Below are positions 15,620 through 24,164 of a stretch of DNA of 64,000 bases, piece by piece. Source of the DNA: Bacillota bacterium (GTDB lineage Bacteria; Bacillota; Clostridia; Oscillospirales; Oscillospiraceae); the NCBI GenBank assembly GCA_023459875.1, contig JAEWRY010000001.1, forward strand, positions 1-64,000, read 5' to 3'. Each line of letters starts with the position of its first letter. The first letter of the stretch is position 1. The notes beneath the pieces were generated by a model. It did no database searches. It was not told the origin of the DNA and worked only from the letters and a program-made list of their open reading frames with translations. The translations under genes and the position numbers were made by a program.

Positions 15620-16642
15620 ATGAAAAAGCTCGTCTCTCTCGCTCTCTGTCTGGCCTTGGTTCTGTCCCTCGCCGCCTGCGGCGGCGGTACGGCGGCCTCA
15701 GCTTCCCCTTCCCCCTCCGCCTCCGCCAGCGCCACCCCCGAAAAAACCGTGAAAATCGGCATTCTTCAGTACGCTACCCACCCCTCTCTTGATAACTGCT
15801 GCACCGGCATCGTCCAGGGTCTCGCCGACGCGGGCTATGTAAACGGGAAGAACGGCGTCACCATCGACATCCAGAACGGCGACGGTGTGAACGAAACAAA
15901 CACCCTCATCGCCAGCAACTTCGTCTCCGGACAGTATGACCTTATCATCGCCATTGCCACCCCCTCCGCCATGGCCGCTTACTCCGCCGCCAAGGATGCG
16001 GGTATTCCCGTCATTTTCTCCGCCGTTTCCGACCCCGTGAGCGCCGGACTGGCAGCCTCCCTTGACGCCCCCAACACCGGCGCCACCGGTACCAGCGACG
16101 CTCTCAACCTGGAAGGCCAGCTCAAGATGATCCGGGCCCTGATGCCGAACGCCACCTCCGTGGGCGTTTTATACACCACCAGCGAGCCTAACTCGGTCTC
16201 CCACCTGGCTAAGTTCAAAGAGCTTGCTCCCAAATACAACTTTACCGTTGAGGAAGTGGGAATCACCGACGCATCCGAAGTAGCCGCCGGCGCCGCCGCT
16301 CTGGTTGCCAAGGGCGTCTCCTGCGTCAACAACTTCACCGACAACAACGTGGTCAATAACCTCAGCGTCCTCTTAAACGCCACCGACGCGGCAAAAATTC
16401 CTGTCTTCGGCTCCGAGCAGGAGCAGGTGAAAAACGGCTGTGTGGCCTCCGAAACTTTGGATTACGTGGCCCTCGGCGTCACCACCGGCAGCATGGCCGC
16501 CCAGGTTCTGGGGGGCGCGGACGTGAAGACCATGGCCGTGAGCGTCGTGACCGATTCCAAGCCGGTTTACTCCAAAATCAACTGCGACAAGTTCGGCATC
16601 ACCATCCCCGAGGAATATAAGAGCGCGACCAACCTGGACTGA
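15620..16642 (+). CDS. trpX: tryptophan ABC transporter, substrate-binding lipoprotein
   Basis: Extracellular binding protein of the ABC_sub_bind family. The ATG at 15620 has GGAGG 8 bp upstream. A lipoprotein signal peptide ends in LSLAAC, and a Ser/Ala/Pro-rich linker (residues about 25-43) tethers the mature domain. The binding domain starts VKIGILQYATHPSLD and contains LIIAIATPSAMAAY and GVLYTTSEPNSV, as in the TrpX family. It is the first gene after the Trp T-box. Substrate specificity (tryptophan) is inferred from the riboswitch and operon structure, not from the pocket. A 346-bp gap with hairpin elements separates it from the permease gene. Confidence 0.88.
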   Translation: MKKLVSLALCLALVLSLAACGGGTAASASPSPSASASATPEKTVKIGILQYATHPSLDNCCTGIVQGLADAGYVNGKNGVTIDIQNGDGVNETNTLIASNFVSGQYDLIIAIATPSAMAAYSAAKDAGIPVIFSAVSDPVSAGLAASLDAPNTGATGTSDALNLEGQLKMIRALMPNATSVGVLYTTSEPNSVSHLAKFKELAPKYNFTVEEVGITDASEVAAGAAALVAKGVSCVNNFTDNNVVNNLSVLLNATDAAKIPVFGSEQEQVKNGCVASETLDYVALGVTTGSMAAQVLGGADVKTMAVSVVTDSKPVYSKINCDKFGITIPEEYKSATNLD

Positions 16643-16745
16643 CGGGGATCTTCCCCTCCCGCGCAAAGCCGGCCGCCGGGCACGAATCCGGCCGCCGGTT
16701 TTGCTCCGTTTGCGCCTCTCCCTGGTAAGGGTGGATACTTATTAT

Positions 16746-16843
16746 AATGCTGATCTTCCATCGAAAAAGTGATAATATCACTTTTTCACCACCCGCCATC
16801 GGCGGGGTGCAAAACCGCTCGGCAGTTTTACATGATCAGTATT
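16746..16843. repeat. cloverleaf hairpin element A
   Basis: Outer stem AATGCTGATC (16746-16755) with GATCAGTATT (16834-16843), one G-T wobble. Inside are three hairpins: GAAAAAGTGAT/ATCACTTTTTC (16763-16787), CCCGCC/GGCGGG around loop ATC (16792-16807), and AAAAC/GTTTT (16811-16829). Confidence 0.7.
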
Positions 16844-16849
16844 GCACAG

Positions 16850-16930
16850 CTTATTCGGCGGCAAACGCCGCCGCCTGCCGCCTCGCGGCAGGCATAGACA
16901 TGCACCTATTGCGCATGTCTATGGAATAAG
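16850..16930. repeat. cloverleaf hairpin element B
   Basis: Outer stem CTTATTC (16850-16856) with GAATAAG (16924-16930). It encloses GGCGGC/GCCGCC (16857-16872), GCCTGCCGC/GCGGCAGGC (16873-16893) and ATAGACATGC/GCATGTCTAT (16894-16922). The hairpins abut with almost no unpaired bases. Confidence 0.75.
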
Positions 16931-16988
16931 AGTATAAAATAGTGTCTTGCGGCCGCTTTGCCAGGCCGCTTAAAAAGGAGCTGCTGCT

Positions 16989-17897
16989 ATGACCATCTTC
17001 CTGCGTCTCTTCGAGACGGTACTGCGGGAGGGCTTTGTCTACGGCCTGATGGCGTTGGGGGTTCTCATCACCTATAAAATTCTGGATTTCCCCGACCTGT
17101 CGGTGGATGGGACCTTCCCCCTGGGCGCCTGCGCCGCCGCCGCGCTCATCACCGCGGGGGTCAATCCGTGGCTCGCCTGCGTTCTGGCCTTTTTGGCGGG
17201 CGCGGCTACCGGTTCGGTCACCGGAATCCTGCATGTGAAGCTTGGCATCACCGACCTGCTCTCGGGCATTCTGGTGATGACGGCCATGTGGTCGGTGAAC
17301 CTTGTCATAACGGGGAAATCGGCCATCCTGCAGTTTTTCAACAAGCCCACCATCTTTAATTCCGGCCCGGTCAAGTTGCTGCCCCCCGCTCTCTACGCCC
17401 ACAGGCAGGTGCTGCTGACCTTCCTCCTAGCCGTACTTTTAAAGCTTGCGCTCGACTGGTTCCTCGCCACCAAGACGGGACTGCTGCTCCGCGCGGCGGG
17501 GAACAACCCCGAGTACGTCACCTCCCTGGCCCGCAGCCCGGGGAGCATGAAAATTCTTGGCCTCGCCCTGGGTAACGGCTGCACAGCGCTCTCCGGTGCC
17601 GTGCTGGCCCAGCTGAGCGAAAACGCCGACGTGAACGCGGGCAAGGGCATGGTAGTTCTGGCCCTCGCCGCCGTGATGATCGGCACCAGCTTTTTTAAGC
17701 GCATCCCGTTTATGAAAATCACTACCATGGCGGTGCTGGGCGCGGTTCTCTACAAGGCCTGCCTGCAGATTGCCCTCCAGCTGGGCCTGCCCGCCCATTT
17801 CTTGAAGCTCCTCATGGCCGTTTTACTCACCGCCACCATCGTCTCCAACCGCCTGTTCGCAAAAAAGAAGGGGGGTGGCGTCCATGCCGCTGGGTAA
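16989..17897 (+). CDS. trpY: tryptophan ABC transporter permease
   Basis: Membrane component of the TrpXYZ importer, 302 residues, with about eight hydrophobic helices. It shows the BPD_transp_2 pattern GFVYGLMALGVLITYKILDFPDLSVDG near the N-terminus and GLALGNGCTALSGAV in the middle (the coupling-loop region). Strong AAAAAGGAG site. The gene end overlaps the trpZ start by 14 bp. Regulation comes from the Trp T-box upstream of trpX unless the intervening hairpins add a promoter. Specificity inferred from the operon. Confidence 0.88.
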   Translation: MTIFLRLFETVLREGFVYGLMALGVLITYKILDFPDLSVDGTFPLGACAAAALITAGVNPWLACVLAFLAGAATGSVTGILHVKLGITDLLSGILVMTAMWSVNLVITGKSAILQFFNKPTIFNSGPVKLLPPALYAHRQVLLTFLLAVLLKLALDWFLATKTGLLLRAAGNNPEYVTSLARSPGSMKILGLALGNGCTALSGAVLAQLSENADVNAGKGMVVLALAAVMIGTSFFKRIPFMKITTMAVLGAVLYKACLQIALQLGLPAHFLKLLMAVLLTATIVSNRLFAKKKGGGVHAAG

Positions 17898-18681
17898 CGC
17901 TGCGCCGCTGGTACGCCTGGAGCACATCCGTAAGGTCTTCAATCAGGATACCGTGAGCGAGAGCTATGTGTTCCGCGACTTTAACTTTACCATTTCCCGT
18001 GGAGAATTCATCTCGGTCGTCGGCTCCAACGGCTCGGGCAAGACCACCCTGCTCAACCTGTTGTGCGGCACCCTTCCGGCGGATGACGGAGTCATTATGA
18101 TGAACGGAAAAGACATCACCCATCTGCCCGAATACCGCCGCAGCGCTTTCATAGGGAGGGTTTTTCAGGACCCGGCCAAGGGCACCTGCCCCGAGCTAAC
18201 CATTCTGGAAAATCTTTCGCTGGCCTATAACAAGGGAAAGCCCTTCGGCCTCGGCCGGGGAGTAAGCCGCAGGAACACCGACTACTTCAAATCCCAGCTG
18301 GTGCTTTTAAAGCTGGGTCTGGAGGATAAGCTGGAGCTTCAGGTGGGTGCCCTCTCGGGCGGCCAGCGCCAGGCCCTCGCCCTGCTCATTGCCACCATGA
18401 CTCCCATCGAATTGCTAGTGCTGGATGAACACACCGCCGCCCTCGACCCCAAATCCTCAGAGAACGTCATGGCCCTCACCGATACGGTGATCCGGGAAAA
18501 GAACCTCACCGCCATCATGGTCACCCACAACCTGCGCTACGCTGTGGAGTACGGCAACCGCCTCGTGATGATGCACCAGGGAGCCGCCGTCATCGATACC
18601 CTGGACGGGAAAAAGGAGGACTATTCCATTAACAGCCTGCTCAAGGTCTTTAACGAAATCTCCATCGAGTGCGGCAACTGA
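17884..18681 (+). CDS. trpZ: tryptophan ABC transporter ATP-binding protein
   Basis: Cytoplasmic ATPase of the importer. Walker A GSNGSGKTT lies near residues 45-53, the signature LSGGQRQALALL at about 156-167, Walker B LLVLDEHTAALD and switch histidine VTHNL follow. DEHT replaces the usual DEPT, as is common in this subfamily. The ATG at 17884 sits 6 bp after GGGGTGG; a GTG at 17875 is an alternative. It overlaps trpY and is followed by a terminator at 18720-18749. Confidence 0.9.
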   Translation: MPLGNAAPLVRLEHIRKVFNQDTVSESYVFRDFNFTISRGEFISVVGSNGSGKTTLLNLLCGTLPADDGVIMMNGKDITHLPEYRRSAFIGRVFQDPAKGTCPELTILENLSLAYNKGKPFGLGRGVSRRNTDYFKSQLVLLKLGLEDKLELQVGALSGGQRQALALLIATMTPIELLVLDEHTAALDPKSSENVMALTDTVIREKNLTAIMVTHNLRYAVEYGNRLVMMHQGAAVIDTLDGKKEDYSINSLLKVFNEISIECGN

Positions 18682-18719
18682 TCTGCTGTATCAAATAAAT
18701 ACTCTGCATCGCAATTCAA

Positions 18720-18749
18720 AAGGCAGGGCCCCATGGCTCTGCCTTCTTT
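18720..18749 (+). terminator. terminator of trpXYZ
   Basis: AAGGCAGGGCC (18720-18730) pairs with GGCTCTGCCTT (18735-18745), then CTTTAT. Confidence 0.75.
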
Positions 18750-18882
18750 ATATACTAAGCTGACAGACAGAAGGAATTTTTTCTCCCACACGCGCATTTC
18801 CGACTTAGTTTTTCCATTATTTGGATTATACTGTCGCTACATAAGCGGAGGGACAGGCCCTCCGGCAGGAGGCGGCAAAGGT

Positions 18883-21222
18883 ATGGCCATGAAGAAAAAA
18901 CTGATTGCGGAGGTTTCCCGTGCGCGGGAAGAGCTGGAGCAGGAGGGCCGCATCATCGTCAAGGCTCCGCTCCTCGTCTGGGGGGCGGAATGCGGCATCC
19001 GCTTTTTTTTGGCGGCGGTACTCTCGGGGGCACAGATTTTCGGCTCCTACACGCCCTTTGGAGTGGCGCTGGTAGGGGCTTCGGGCTCTGGGCTGGGCGG
19101 TCTGTTCGCTCTCGTGGGAGCGGTACTGGGGTATCTCGCCTTTCAGGGGTTCGTGGACGGACTCCGCTATGTGGCAGCGGCCGTACTTACATTTTCGGTC
19201 TCCTTCGCCTTTTTTGATGTCAAGGTATACCGCAAGAGCTGGTTTATGCCTTTCATCACGGCTCTCTTCACCGGAGCCACCGGCTTTGTCTACCTGGCCG
19301 ATCAGGGATGGCTGGCTTCCGACGTGATCTATTTCGTCACCGAAATCCTTTTCGCGGGGGCGGGCGTGTACTTTTACCGTACGGCCTTTGCCTCCTGGCA
19401 GGAGGAGGACGCTCCCGCGCCCCAGCGCACGGCGAGCTTTCTTATTCTGGGCGGAACCGCGCTGCTCACACTGGCCCAGATTTCCATGCCCTTCGGTCTT
19501 TCTCTGGGGCGGACGCTGGCGGCGCTTGGCGTCATGATGATTTCCTATACGGGGGGGCCGGGTACGGGCGCTGCCGTGGGAATCACCGCGGGACTTACCA
19601 TGGACCTTGCTGCCGGCGGGGGAGCTTATTTCAGCATGGTCTATGCCCTGGCGGGACTCATGACGGGAATTTTCAAAAAACAAACCCGCCTGAGCGCCGC
19701 GCTTTGCTATGTGCTGACCAACGCCACGGCAGTGCTCTGGACTTGGGAACACGGTGCCAATATTCCTATTCTCTACGAGGTGTTCATCGCCTCGGTGGTT
19801 TTCCTGCTTCTGCCTGAAAGCGCCCTCCGCCGGGCAGGGAGTTTGTTCCCGCGGGCAGAAGCTTCCATCACCGGCGAGCATGCCAGAAAATATGTGGCAC
19901 ACCGTTTGGAGGGCACGGCAAACGCCTTTAAAGAACTATACGAGTCCCTGCGGGGAGCATTTCAGCCGTCAAAAAGCAATGACGGAAACATCGCCTCGGT
20001 CTTTGACCGGGCGGCCTCCCGAGTCTGCCGGAGCTGCGCCCTGCGGGATAACTGCTGGCAGAGGGACTACATCACGACTTTCAACGCGCTCAACGACGCT
20101 TCTCAGGCAATATTGGACCGGGGCCGGGGTCTTCCCGGAGATTTTCCCTCCCATTTTTCCAACCGCTGTCTTCACTTCCCGGCATTTCTGGCAGCAGCCA
20201 ACGAGGAGCTTACCGCTCTGCTTTGCCGCAGCCAATATCAGAACCGCCTGAGAGAAAGCCGTCTCGCGGTATGCCGCCAGTATGCCCAGGTGGGCAGTCT
20301 CCTGAAGCAGGCCGCCGCGGATCTGGAAAATGAACCCGCTCCCGATCCCTTAAGGGAACGGAAGCTTCGCCAGCATATGGCCGTGCTGGGGCTGGAAGGC
20401 CAAGTTGCCGTCTTTTACGATGAAAACGGGCATATCCGGGTGGAACTGCCCGATCTTCCTCCCCTCAGGGACGAAAAGGAACAAAAAAAGATAGCCGCTC
20501 TGCTGGGCATTCCCCTGCTTCCGCCCGAGCAGATAGGCGGCCGCCTGGTTTTCATCCAGGCCGAACCTCTCGTTGCGGTCGCGGGCCTGGCCGCGAAAAG
20601 AAAAGAAGGCGAGACGGTCAGCGGGGACACCGGAGCTTGGTTCCGCAGGGAAAACGGCGGACTTTTCCTCCTTCTCTGCGACGGCATGGGCAGCGGCCAG
20701 GAGGCCGGAGAAGAGAGCCGCCGGTCAATCCGTCTGCTGGAGCGCTTTCTGCGGGCCGGCGTGGAGCCTTCCGCCGCTCTCGTCACTCTCAACGCGGCTC
20801 TTGCGCTGCGGGGAGAGGAAGACGGCGGCTTTACCACCATCGATCTTATGGAGCTGGACCTCTTTTCGGGACAGGGAGCGGTCTATAAATTTGGCGCGGC
20901 TCCCACCTATCTGCGGAAAAAAGACGCCGTCCACCGGGTGACAGGCAGCGCGCTGCCCGCCGGTCTCACGGCCGGGGATGAGGTGTCTCCCGATATATCC
21001 CGCTTTTCTTTGGAGGCGGGAGATTGGGTGGTACTGGTGAGCGACGGCGTCACCGCCGGAGAAGAAGATGAGTGGCTGCGGGAAGCGCTGCTCTCCTTTA
21101 CGGGCGACAGCCCCAAGGAACTGGCTCGCGCTCTCATCGAGGGCAGCGTTGGCCGGGAGGGCGGTGCCGACGACCGCACCGCCATGGTGCTGCATCTGAC
21201 CAGCCGAACAGAGAATGTTTGA
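18883..21222 (+). CDS. spoIIE: stage II sporulation protein E (PP2C phosphatase)
   Basis: Membrane phosphatase that dephosphorylates SpoIIAA and so activates sigma F in the forespore; it also sits at the polar septum. 779 residues (827 in Bacillus subtilis). The N-terminal ~320 residues form a hydrophobic region of about ten helices. The middle carries a CRSCALRDNCW cysteine motif. The C-terminal PP2C/SpoIIE domain shows LLLCDGMGSGQEAGEES, VVLVSDGVTAGE and GGADDRTAMVLHL, holding the metal-binding aspartates. AGGAGG lies 9 bp before ATG 18883. It stands alone, between the trp terminator and the TraB-family promoter. No Spo0A box was identified upstream. Confidence 0.95.
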   Translation: MAMKKKLIAEVSRAREELEQEGRIIVKAPLLVWGAECGIRFFLAAVLSGAQIFGSYTPFGVALVGASGSGLGGLFALVGAVLGYLAFQGFVDGLRYVAAAVLTFSVSFAFFDVKVYRKSWFMPFITALFTGATGFVYLADQGWLASDVIYFVTEILFAGAGVYFYRTAFASWQEEDAPAPQRTASFLILGGTALLTLAQISMPFGLSLGRTLAALGVMMISYTGGPGTGAAVGITAGLTMDLAAGGGAYFSMVYALAGLMTGIFKKQTRLSAALCYVLTNATAVLWTWEHGANIPILYEVFIASVVFLLLPESALRRAGSLFPRAEASITGEHARKYVAHRLEGTANAFKELYESLRGAFQPSKSNDGNIASVFDRAASRVCRSCALRDNCWQRDYITTFNALNDASQAILDRGRGLPGDFPSHFSNRCLHFPAFLAAANEELTALLCRSQYQNRLRESRLAVCRQYAQVGSLLKQAAADLENEPAPDPLRERKLRQHMAVLGLEGQVAVFYDENGHIRVELPDLPPLRDEKEQKKIAALLGIPLLPPEQIGGRLVFIQAEPLVAVAGLAAKRKEGETVSGDTGAWFRRENGGLFLLLCDGMGSGQEAGEESRRSIRLLERFLRAGVEPSAALVTLNAALALRGEEDGGFTTIDLMELDLFSGQGAVYKFGAAPTYLRKKDAVHRVTGSALPAGLTAGDEVSPDISRFSLEAGDWVVLVSDGVTAGEEDEWLREALLSFTGDSPKELARALIEGSVGREGGADDRTAMVLHLTSRTENV

Positions 21223-21246
21223 CATTTTTCCAGTCCGTAGTAAAAT
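21219..21246 (+). promoter_or_regulatory. promoter of the TraB/GumN gene
   Basis: TTGACA (21219-21224), 16-bp spacer, TAAAAT (21241-21246). The -35 box overlaps the spoIIE stop codon. Confidence 0.7.
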
Positions 21247-21270
21247 AGAGGAGAAAAAGGAGAGCTGAGA

Positions 21271-22656
21271 ATGAAAAAATTGATTGCGCTTCTGCTTATC
21301 ACAAGTCTGCTCACCGGGCTGTCCGCTTTTCCGGCTCTGGCCGCCGGGGAAAACGATGCAACCGCGGAACCCCAAATGCAGGAAATCTCCCCTTGGGCAT
21401 ATGACGCGCTTGCCGATCTCTACGCTTTGGGTCTGTGGAACGACAGCTATTATTACTGCATACTGGACCCTGTGACGAGCGGCCAGATGGATGCCATCTG
21501 CGGGGCAGTGGCGGCTAAGCTCGCGTTACTTAACATCACCCCGTCAAATAAATCCGGCGCGGCGCTTGTGCTGGACAGCACCAGAGGCGGCGTGAAAAAC
21601 GCCCTGTTCCAGGAGGTAGCGGCCTACGACATGCCCTATGCCGACCAGAACGCGGACGCCTTGTTCCACGGACTCTTCATCGAAAAGGGCGACGGTGCCG
21701 AGACTGACCTGAACGCCCGGGTCTGCACCCTTCAGGAAGCCCTGGTGCTGGCAAACCGTCTTGTCCTGGCCCTTTATGATTACTATGACGCCGGTTCTCT
21801 GGGCCTGTTATGGAAGGCAACCGGCAACGGAAATACCCTCTATCTGCTTGGCTCCATTCATGTGGACCGGAGCAACGTCTATCCCTTTCACAAGCAGCTC
21901 AGAGACATCATCACGAGCGCTGAAGAGGTGATCTTCGAAGTAAACCTCAACGATTCTGAGGGAATTGCCGCTTATGCCGCCATGCAGTTCTATTCCGACG
22001 GAACCACCCTCAAGGATCATATCAGCCCCGAGCTCTACGCAAAGGTAGTGGACGCCATGAAAACCCTGGGCGTTCCCGAGGAAGTCACCGCCACCATCAA
22101 GCCTTGGGCCCTTGCCACCACCCTTCAGTCTTACGCCATGATGGATGATTCCACCGGCGACAGCTTCATGGCGGTAGACGTTTACGTAAACGCCAAAGCC
22201 GTCAACGAAAATGTTCCCATCGGCGCGGTAGAGACCTTCCAGTTCCAGGGAAGCCTGTTCGACACTCTCTCCCCCGAGTATCAGGAGGCTTACCTCGCTG
22301 CCGGTCTGGCTCTGTTCCTGGGCGGGGACGAAGCTGCCGCGGAGGATTCCGCGATGGTGGATGAAACTATGGCAAGCATAGATACCTGGATGTCCGCCTG
22401 GAAAGCCCGGGATGCGGGCACCTTTACAGCCTCCTTCGACAAGGAAGCCATTCTGGCAAGCGGCGACGAACTCAATGTGAAGCTATTCAAAGACCGTGAT
22501 CCGGGCATGATTGCCGCTGCCGACACTTATCTCAAAAACGGAACCGGCCACACTTACCTTATGGTGGTGGGCGCCGGCCATATGATAGGCGGTACCGGAA
22601 TCGTACAGGGCTTGAAGGACCTGGGCTATACGGTCGAGCTGTGCGCGGCACCCTGA
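21271..22656 (+). CDS. secreted TraB/GumN-family protein
   Basis: 461 residues with a cleavable signal peptide (MKKLIALLLI to the ALA-A region near residue 25). Residues about 30-165 are an unrecognised N-terminal region. From about 180 the TraB/GumN (Tiki-like) pattern appears: TLYLLGSIHVDRSNVYP with the conserved GxxH, EEVIFEVNL, and near the C-terminus LMVVGAGHMIGGTGIVQGL. Tiki relatives are metalloproteases in animals; in bacteria substrates are unknown. It acts outside the membrane. Own promoter at 21219-21246, a good AAGGAG site, and a terminator at 22674-22708. Confidence 0.88.
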   Translation: MKKLIALLLITSLLTGLSAFPALAAGENDATAEPQMQEISPWAYDALADLYALGLWNDSYYYCILDPVTSGQMDAICGAVAAKLALLNITPSNKSGAALVLDSTRGGVKNALFQEVAAYDMPYADQNADALFHGLFIEKGDGAETDLNARVCTLQEALVLANRLVLALYDYYDAGSLGLLWKATGNGNTLYLLGSIHVDRSNVYPFHKQLRDIITSAEEVIFEVNLNDSEGIAAYAAMQFYSDGTTLKDHISPELYAKVVDAMKTLGVPEEVTATIKPWALATTLQSYAMMDDSTGDSFMAVDVYVNAKAVNENVPIGAVETFQFQGSLFDTLSPEYQEAYLAAGLALFLGGDEAAAEDSAMVDETMASIDTWMSAWKARDAGTFTASFDKEAILASGDELNVKLFKDRDPGMIAAADTYLKNGTGHTYLMVVGAGHMIGGTGIVQGLKDLGYTVELCAAP

Positions 22657-22673
22657 GTCACGCAAATAAGCCT

Positions 22674-22708
22674 GGGTGCGCAGGAAACCGCCTGCGCACC
22701 CTTTCTTT
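22674..22708 (+). terminator. terminator of the TraB/GumN gene
   Basis: GGGTGCGCAGG (22674-22684) pairs with CCTGCGCACCC (22691-22701), then TTTCTTT. Confidence 0.85.
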
Positions 22709-22761
22709 GCCCGCTCCCGCGTTTTTTGTCGTAAGCCGGTATTTCGACAGGAGGTGTCTCT

Positions 22762-23484
22762 ATGGATTTCTTTGTGACCCGATCGCAGCTCCCGCCCGGT
22801 TCAGGCTCCGTGCAATACGGTCCCGAACATCTCTTCATGCTGTCCCTCTGCGTCCTTTTTTCGGTGCTTGGAATCCATTTCTACCGAAAGATGTCTCCCC
22901 GCGGCAGGTCGATTTTTTTAAAAGCCATGGCGGTCAGCGAGTTGGCGCTGGAGATTTTAAAGGATGCTTTTCTCGCGGCAAAGGGCGATTTCGGTCTGGC
23001 TTATCTCCCTCTTCACCTTTGCAGCCTGTCCATCCTCGTTCTGCTCGTCGACGCCTGGCGCCCCGTCTCCCTCACCGGGGATCTGCTCTATAGCCTGACT
23101 CTCCCGGGGGCTTTATCCGGAATGCTCTTTCCCAACTGGCTTGACTTTCCGATCTACACCTTTCTCAGTCTTCACAGCTTCCTGTTCCACACCATTCTGG
23201 TGGTCTATCCTCTCCTCCGGCTTTGCGCGGGCGAGGTCAGCCCCGAATGGCGAAATCTTCCCAAATGCTTTGCCCTGCTTGTGGGTGTCGTGCTGCCTAT
23301 CTACTGGTTCGACAGGCACTTTAACCTGAACTATTTTTTCCTCAACGGCGGTTCACCGGGCTCCCCCCTGGACCCGCTGGTTGCTTTAATGGGCGATCCC
23401 GGGTATATTTTCGGGCTTCTCCTCTTGTTGCTCTTCGTATGGCTCATTCTTTACATCCCCTGGATCATTCGGAAGCGCCGCTGA
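22762..23484 (+). CDS. YwaF/TIGR02206-family membrane protein
   Basis: 240-residue integral membrane protein with six to seven hydrophobic helices. It matches the YwaF pattern: YGPEHLFMLSLCVLFSV near residue 19, LPLHLCSLSILVLLVDAW (about 81-98), LHSFLFHTILVVYPL (about 131-145), LNYFFLNGGSPGSPL (about 192-206) and a C-terminal IPWIIRKRR. Function of the family is unknown. ATG 22762 has AGGAGG. The next gene, queT, begins 143 bp downstream behind its own leader. Confidence 0.8.
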   Translation: MDFFVTRSQLPPGSGSVQYGPEHLFMLSLCVLFSVLGIHFYRKMSPRGRSIFLKAMAVSELALEILKDAFLAAKGDFGLAYLPLHLCSLSILVLLVDAWRPVSLTGDLLYSLTLPGALSGMLFPNWLDFPIYTFLSLHSFLFHTILVVYPLLRLCAGEVSPEWRNLPKCFALLVGVVLPIYWFDRHFNLNYFFLNGGSPGSPLDPLVALMGDPGYIFGLLLLLLFVWLILYIPWIIRKRR

Positions 23485-23491
23485 GATTACC

Positions 23492-23627
23492 CTTGTATTT
23501 TATCTGAATTGTGTTAAAATACCGTTTGACTGGTTTCCACACCCGGTCCAAGCACGGCGATTTGCCGTGTTCGTTCGGCGGCATTTTCCCGCCGTTCTCT
23601 AAAGACGAAAATGGAGGTGTTTTAACG
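23492..23627 (+). promoter_or_regulatory. queT promoter and structured leader
   Basis: A promoter-like TTGTAT (about 23493) with TAAAAT (23515-23520) precedes a ~105-nt leader. The leader has three hairpins: GACTGG/CCGGTC (23528-23548), CACGGC/GCCGTG (23553-23569) and CGGCGG/CCGCCG (23576-23594). queT genes are often controlled by preQ1 riboswitches, but I see no match to the preQ1-I core. Confidence 0.45.
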
Positions 23628-24146
23628 ATGCGTAACCTTACCGCACGAAAGCTCACCCTCGCCGCCGCCGTGGCGGCGCTCTACGCCGTGCTCAGCTATT
23701 TCTCCAACATATTCGGCATCGCCTACGGACCCATCCAGTGCCGCTTTTCCGAGGCGCTCTGTGTTCTCCCCTTTTTCTTCCCGTCGGCAGTTCCCGGGCT
23801 TTTCATCGGCTGCCTCATCTCCAACCTGCTGAGTCCTTACGGGCTCCCGGATGTCATTTTCGGTTCCGCCGCCACGCTCGTTGCGGCGGTGTGGACTTCC
23901 CGTTTGAATCACAAACTGCTCGCTCCCCTGCCACCCGTTCTTTGCAACGGCCTCATCGTCGGCGCGGTCATTGCCTTTGAGGGTGCGACCGAGTCCGGCG
24001 CGTTTCTTTCCCTCTTCGCGTATCATGCGTTTACCATCGCTTTGGGCGAGCTGCTGGCCTGTTACGTCCTGGGCGGAATTTTATTGACCGCGCTTCCAAA
24101 ACTGCCTTATTTCCGGGTTATGATACCCGAACAGCGTCTGCAATAG
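23628..24146 (+). CDS. queT: QueT-family queuosine-precursor transporter
   Basis: S-component of an energy-coupling-factor importer, probably for a queuosine precursor. 172 residues, about five to six helices. QueT pattern: KLTLAAAVAALYAVLSYF, then FGIAYGPIQCRFSEALCVLPFFFP (residues about 29-52), GLFIGCLISNLLSPYGLPDVIFGS and WTSRL. I chose ATG 23628 with GGAGG 11 bp upstream because homology starts at MRNLTARKL. The shared ECF energising module is not in the window. A structured leader precedes it. galU follows after 18 bp and may be co-transcribed. Confidence 0.9.
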   Translation: MRNLTARKLTLAAAVAALYAVLSYFSNIFGIAYGPIQCRFSEALCVLPFFFPSAVPGLFIGCLISNLLSPYGLPDVIFGSAATLVAAVWTSRLNHKLLAPLPPVLCNGLIVGAVIAFEGATESGAFLSLFAYHAFTIALGELLACYVLGGILLTALPKLPYFRVMIPEQRLQ

Positions 24147-24164
24147 TTAAGTGGAGGTTTTATT

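Larger units (their letters stand above)
16643..16988. other. trpX-trpY intercistronic region with hairpin elements
   Basis: No gene. After trpX there is a GC-rich segment with two copies of CCGGCCGCCGG (about 16670-16697), then cloverleaf elements A and B (16746-16930), then a GCGGCC/GGCCGC hairpin and the trpY ribosome site AAAAAGGAG. It interrupts an otherwise tight operon. Confidence 0.6.

Noticed and set aside
16740..16930. CRISPR array
   Set aside because: Each hairpin differs in sequence, there are no constant repeats with unique spacers, and no cas genes are present.
23521..23620. preQ1-I riboswitch upstream of queT
   Set aside because: The A-rich tail and the loop pseudoknot of preQ1-I are missing. 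Another preQ1 class cannot be excluded, so the region is listed only as a structured leader.
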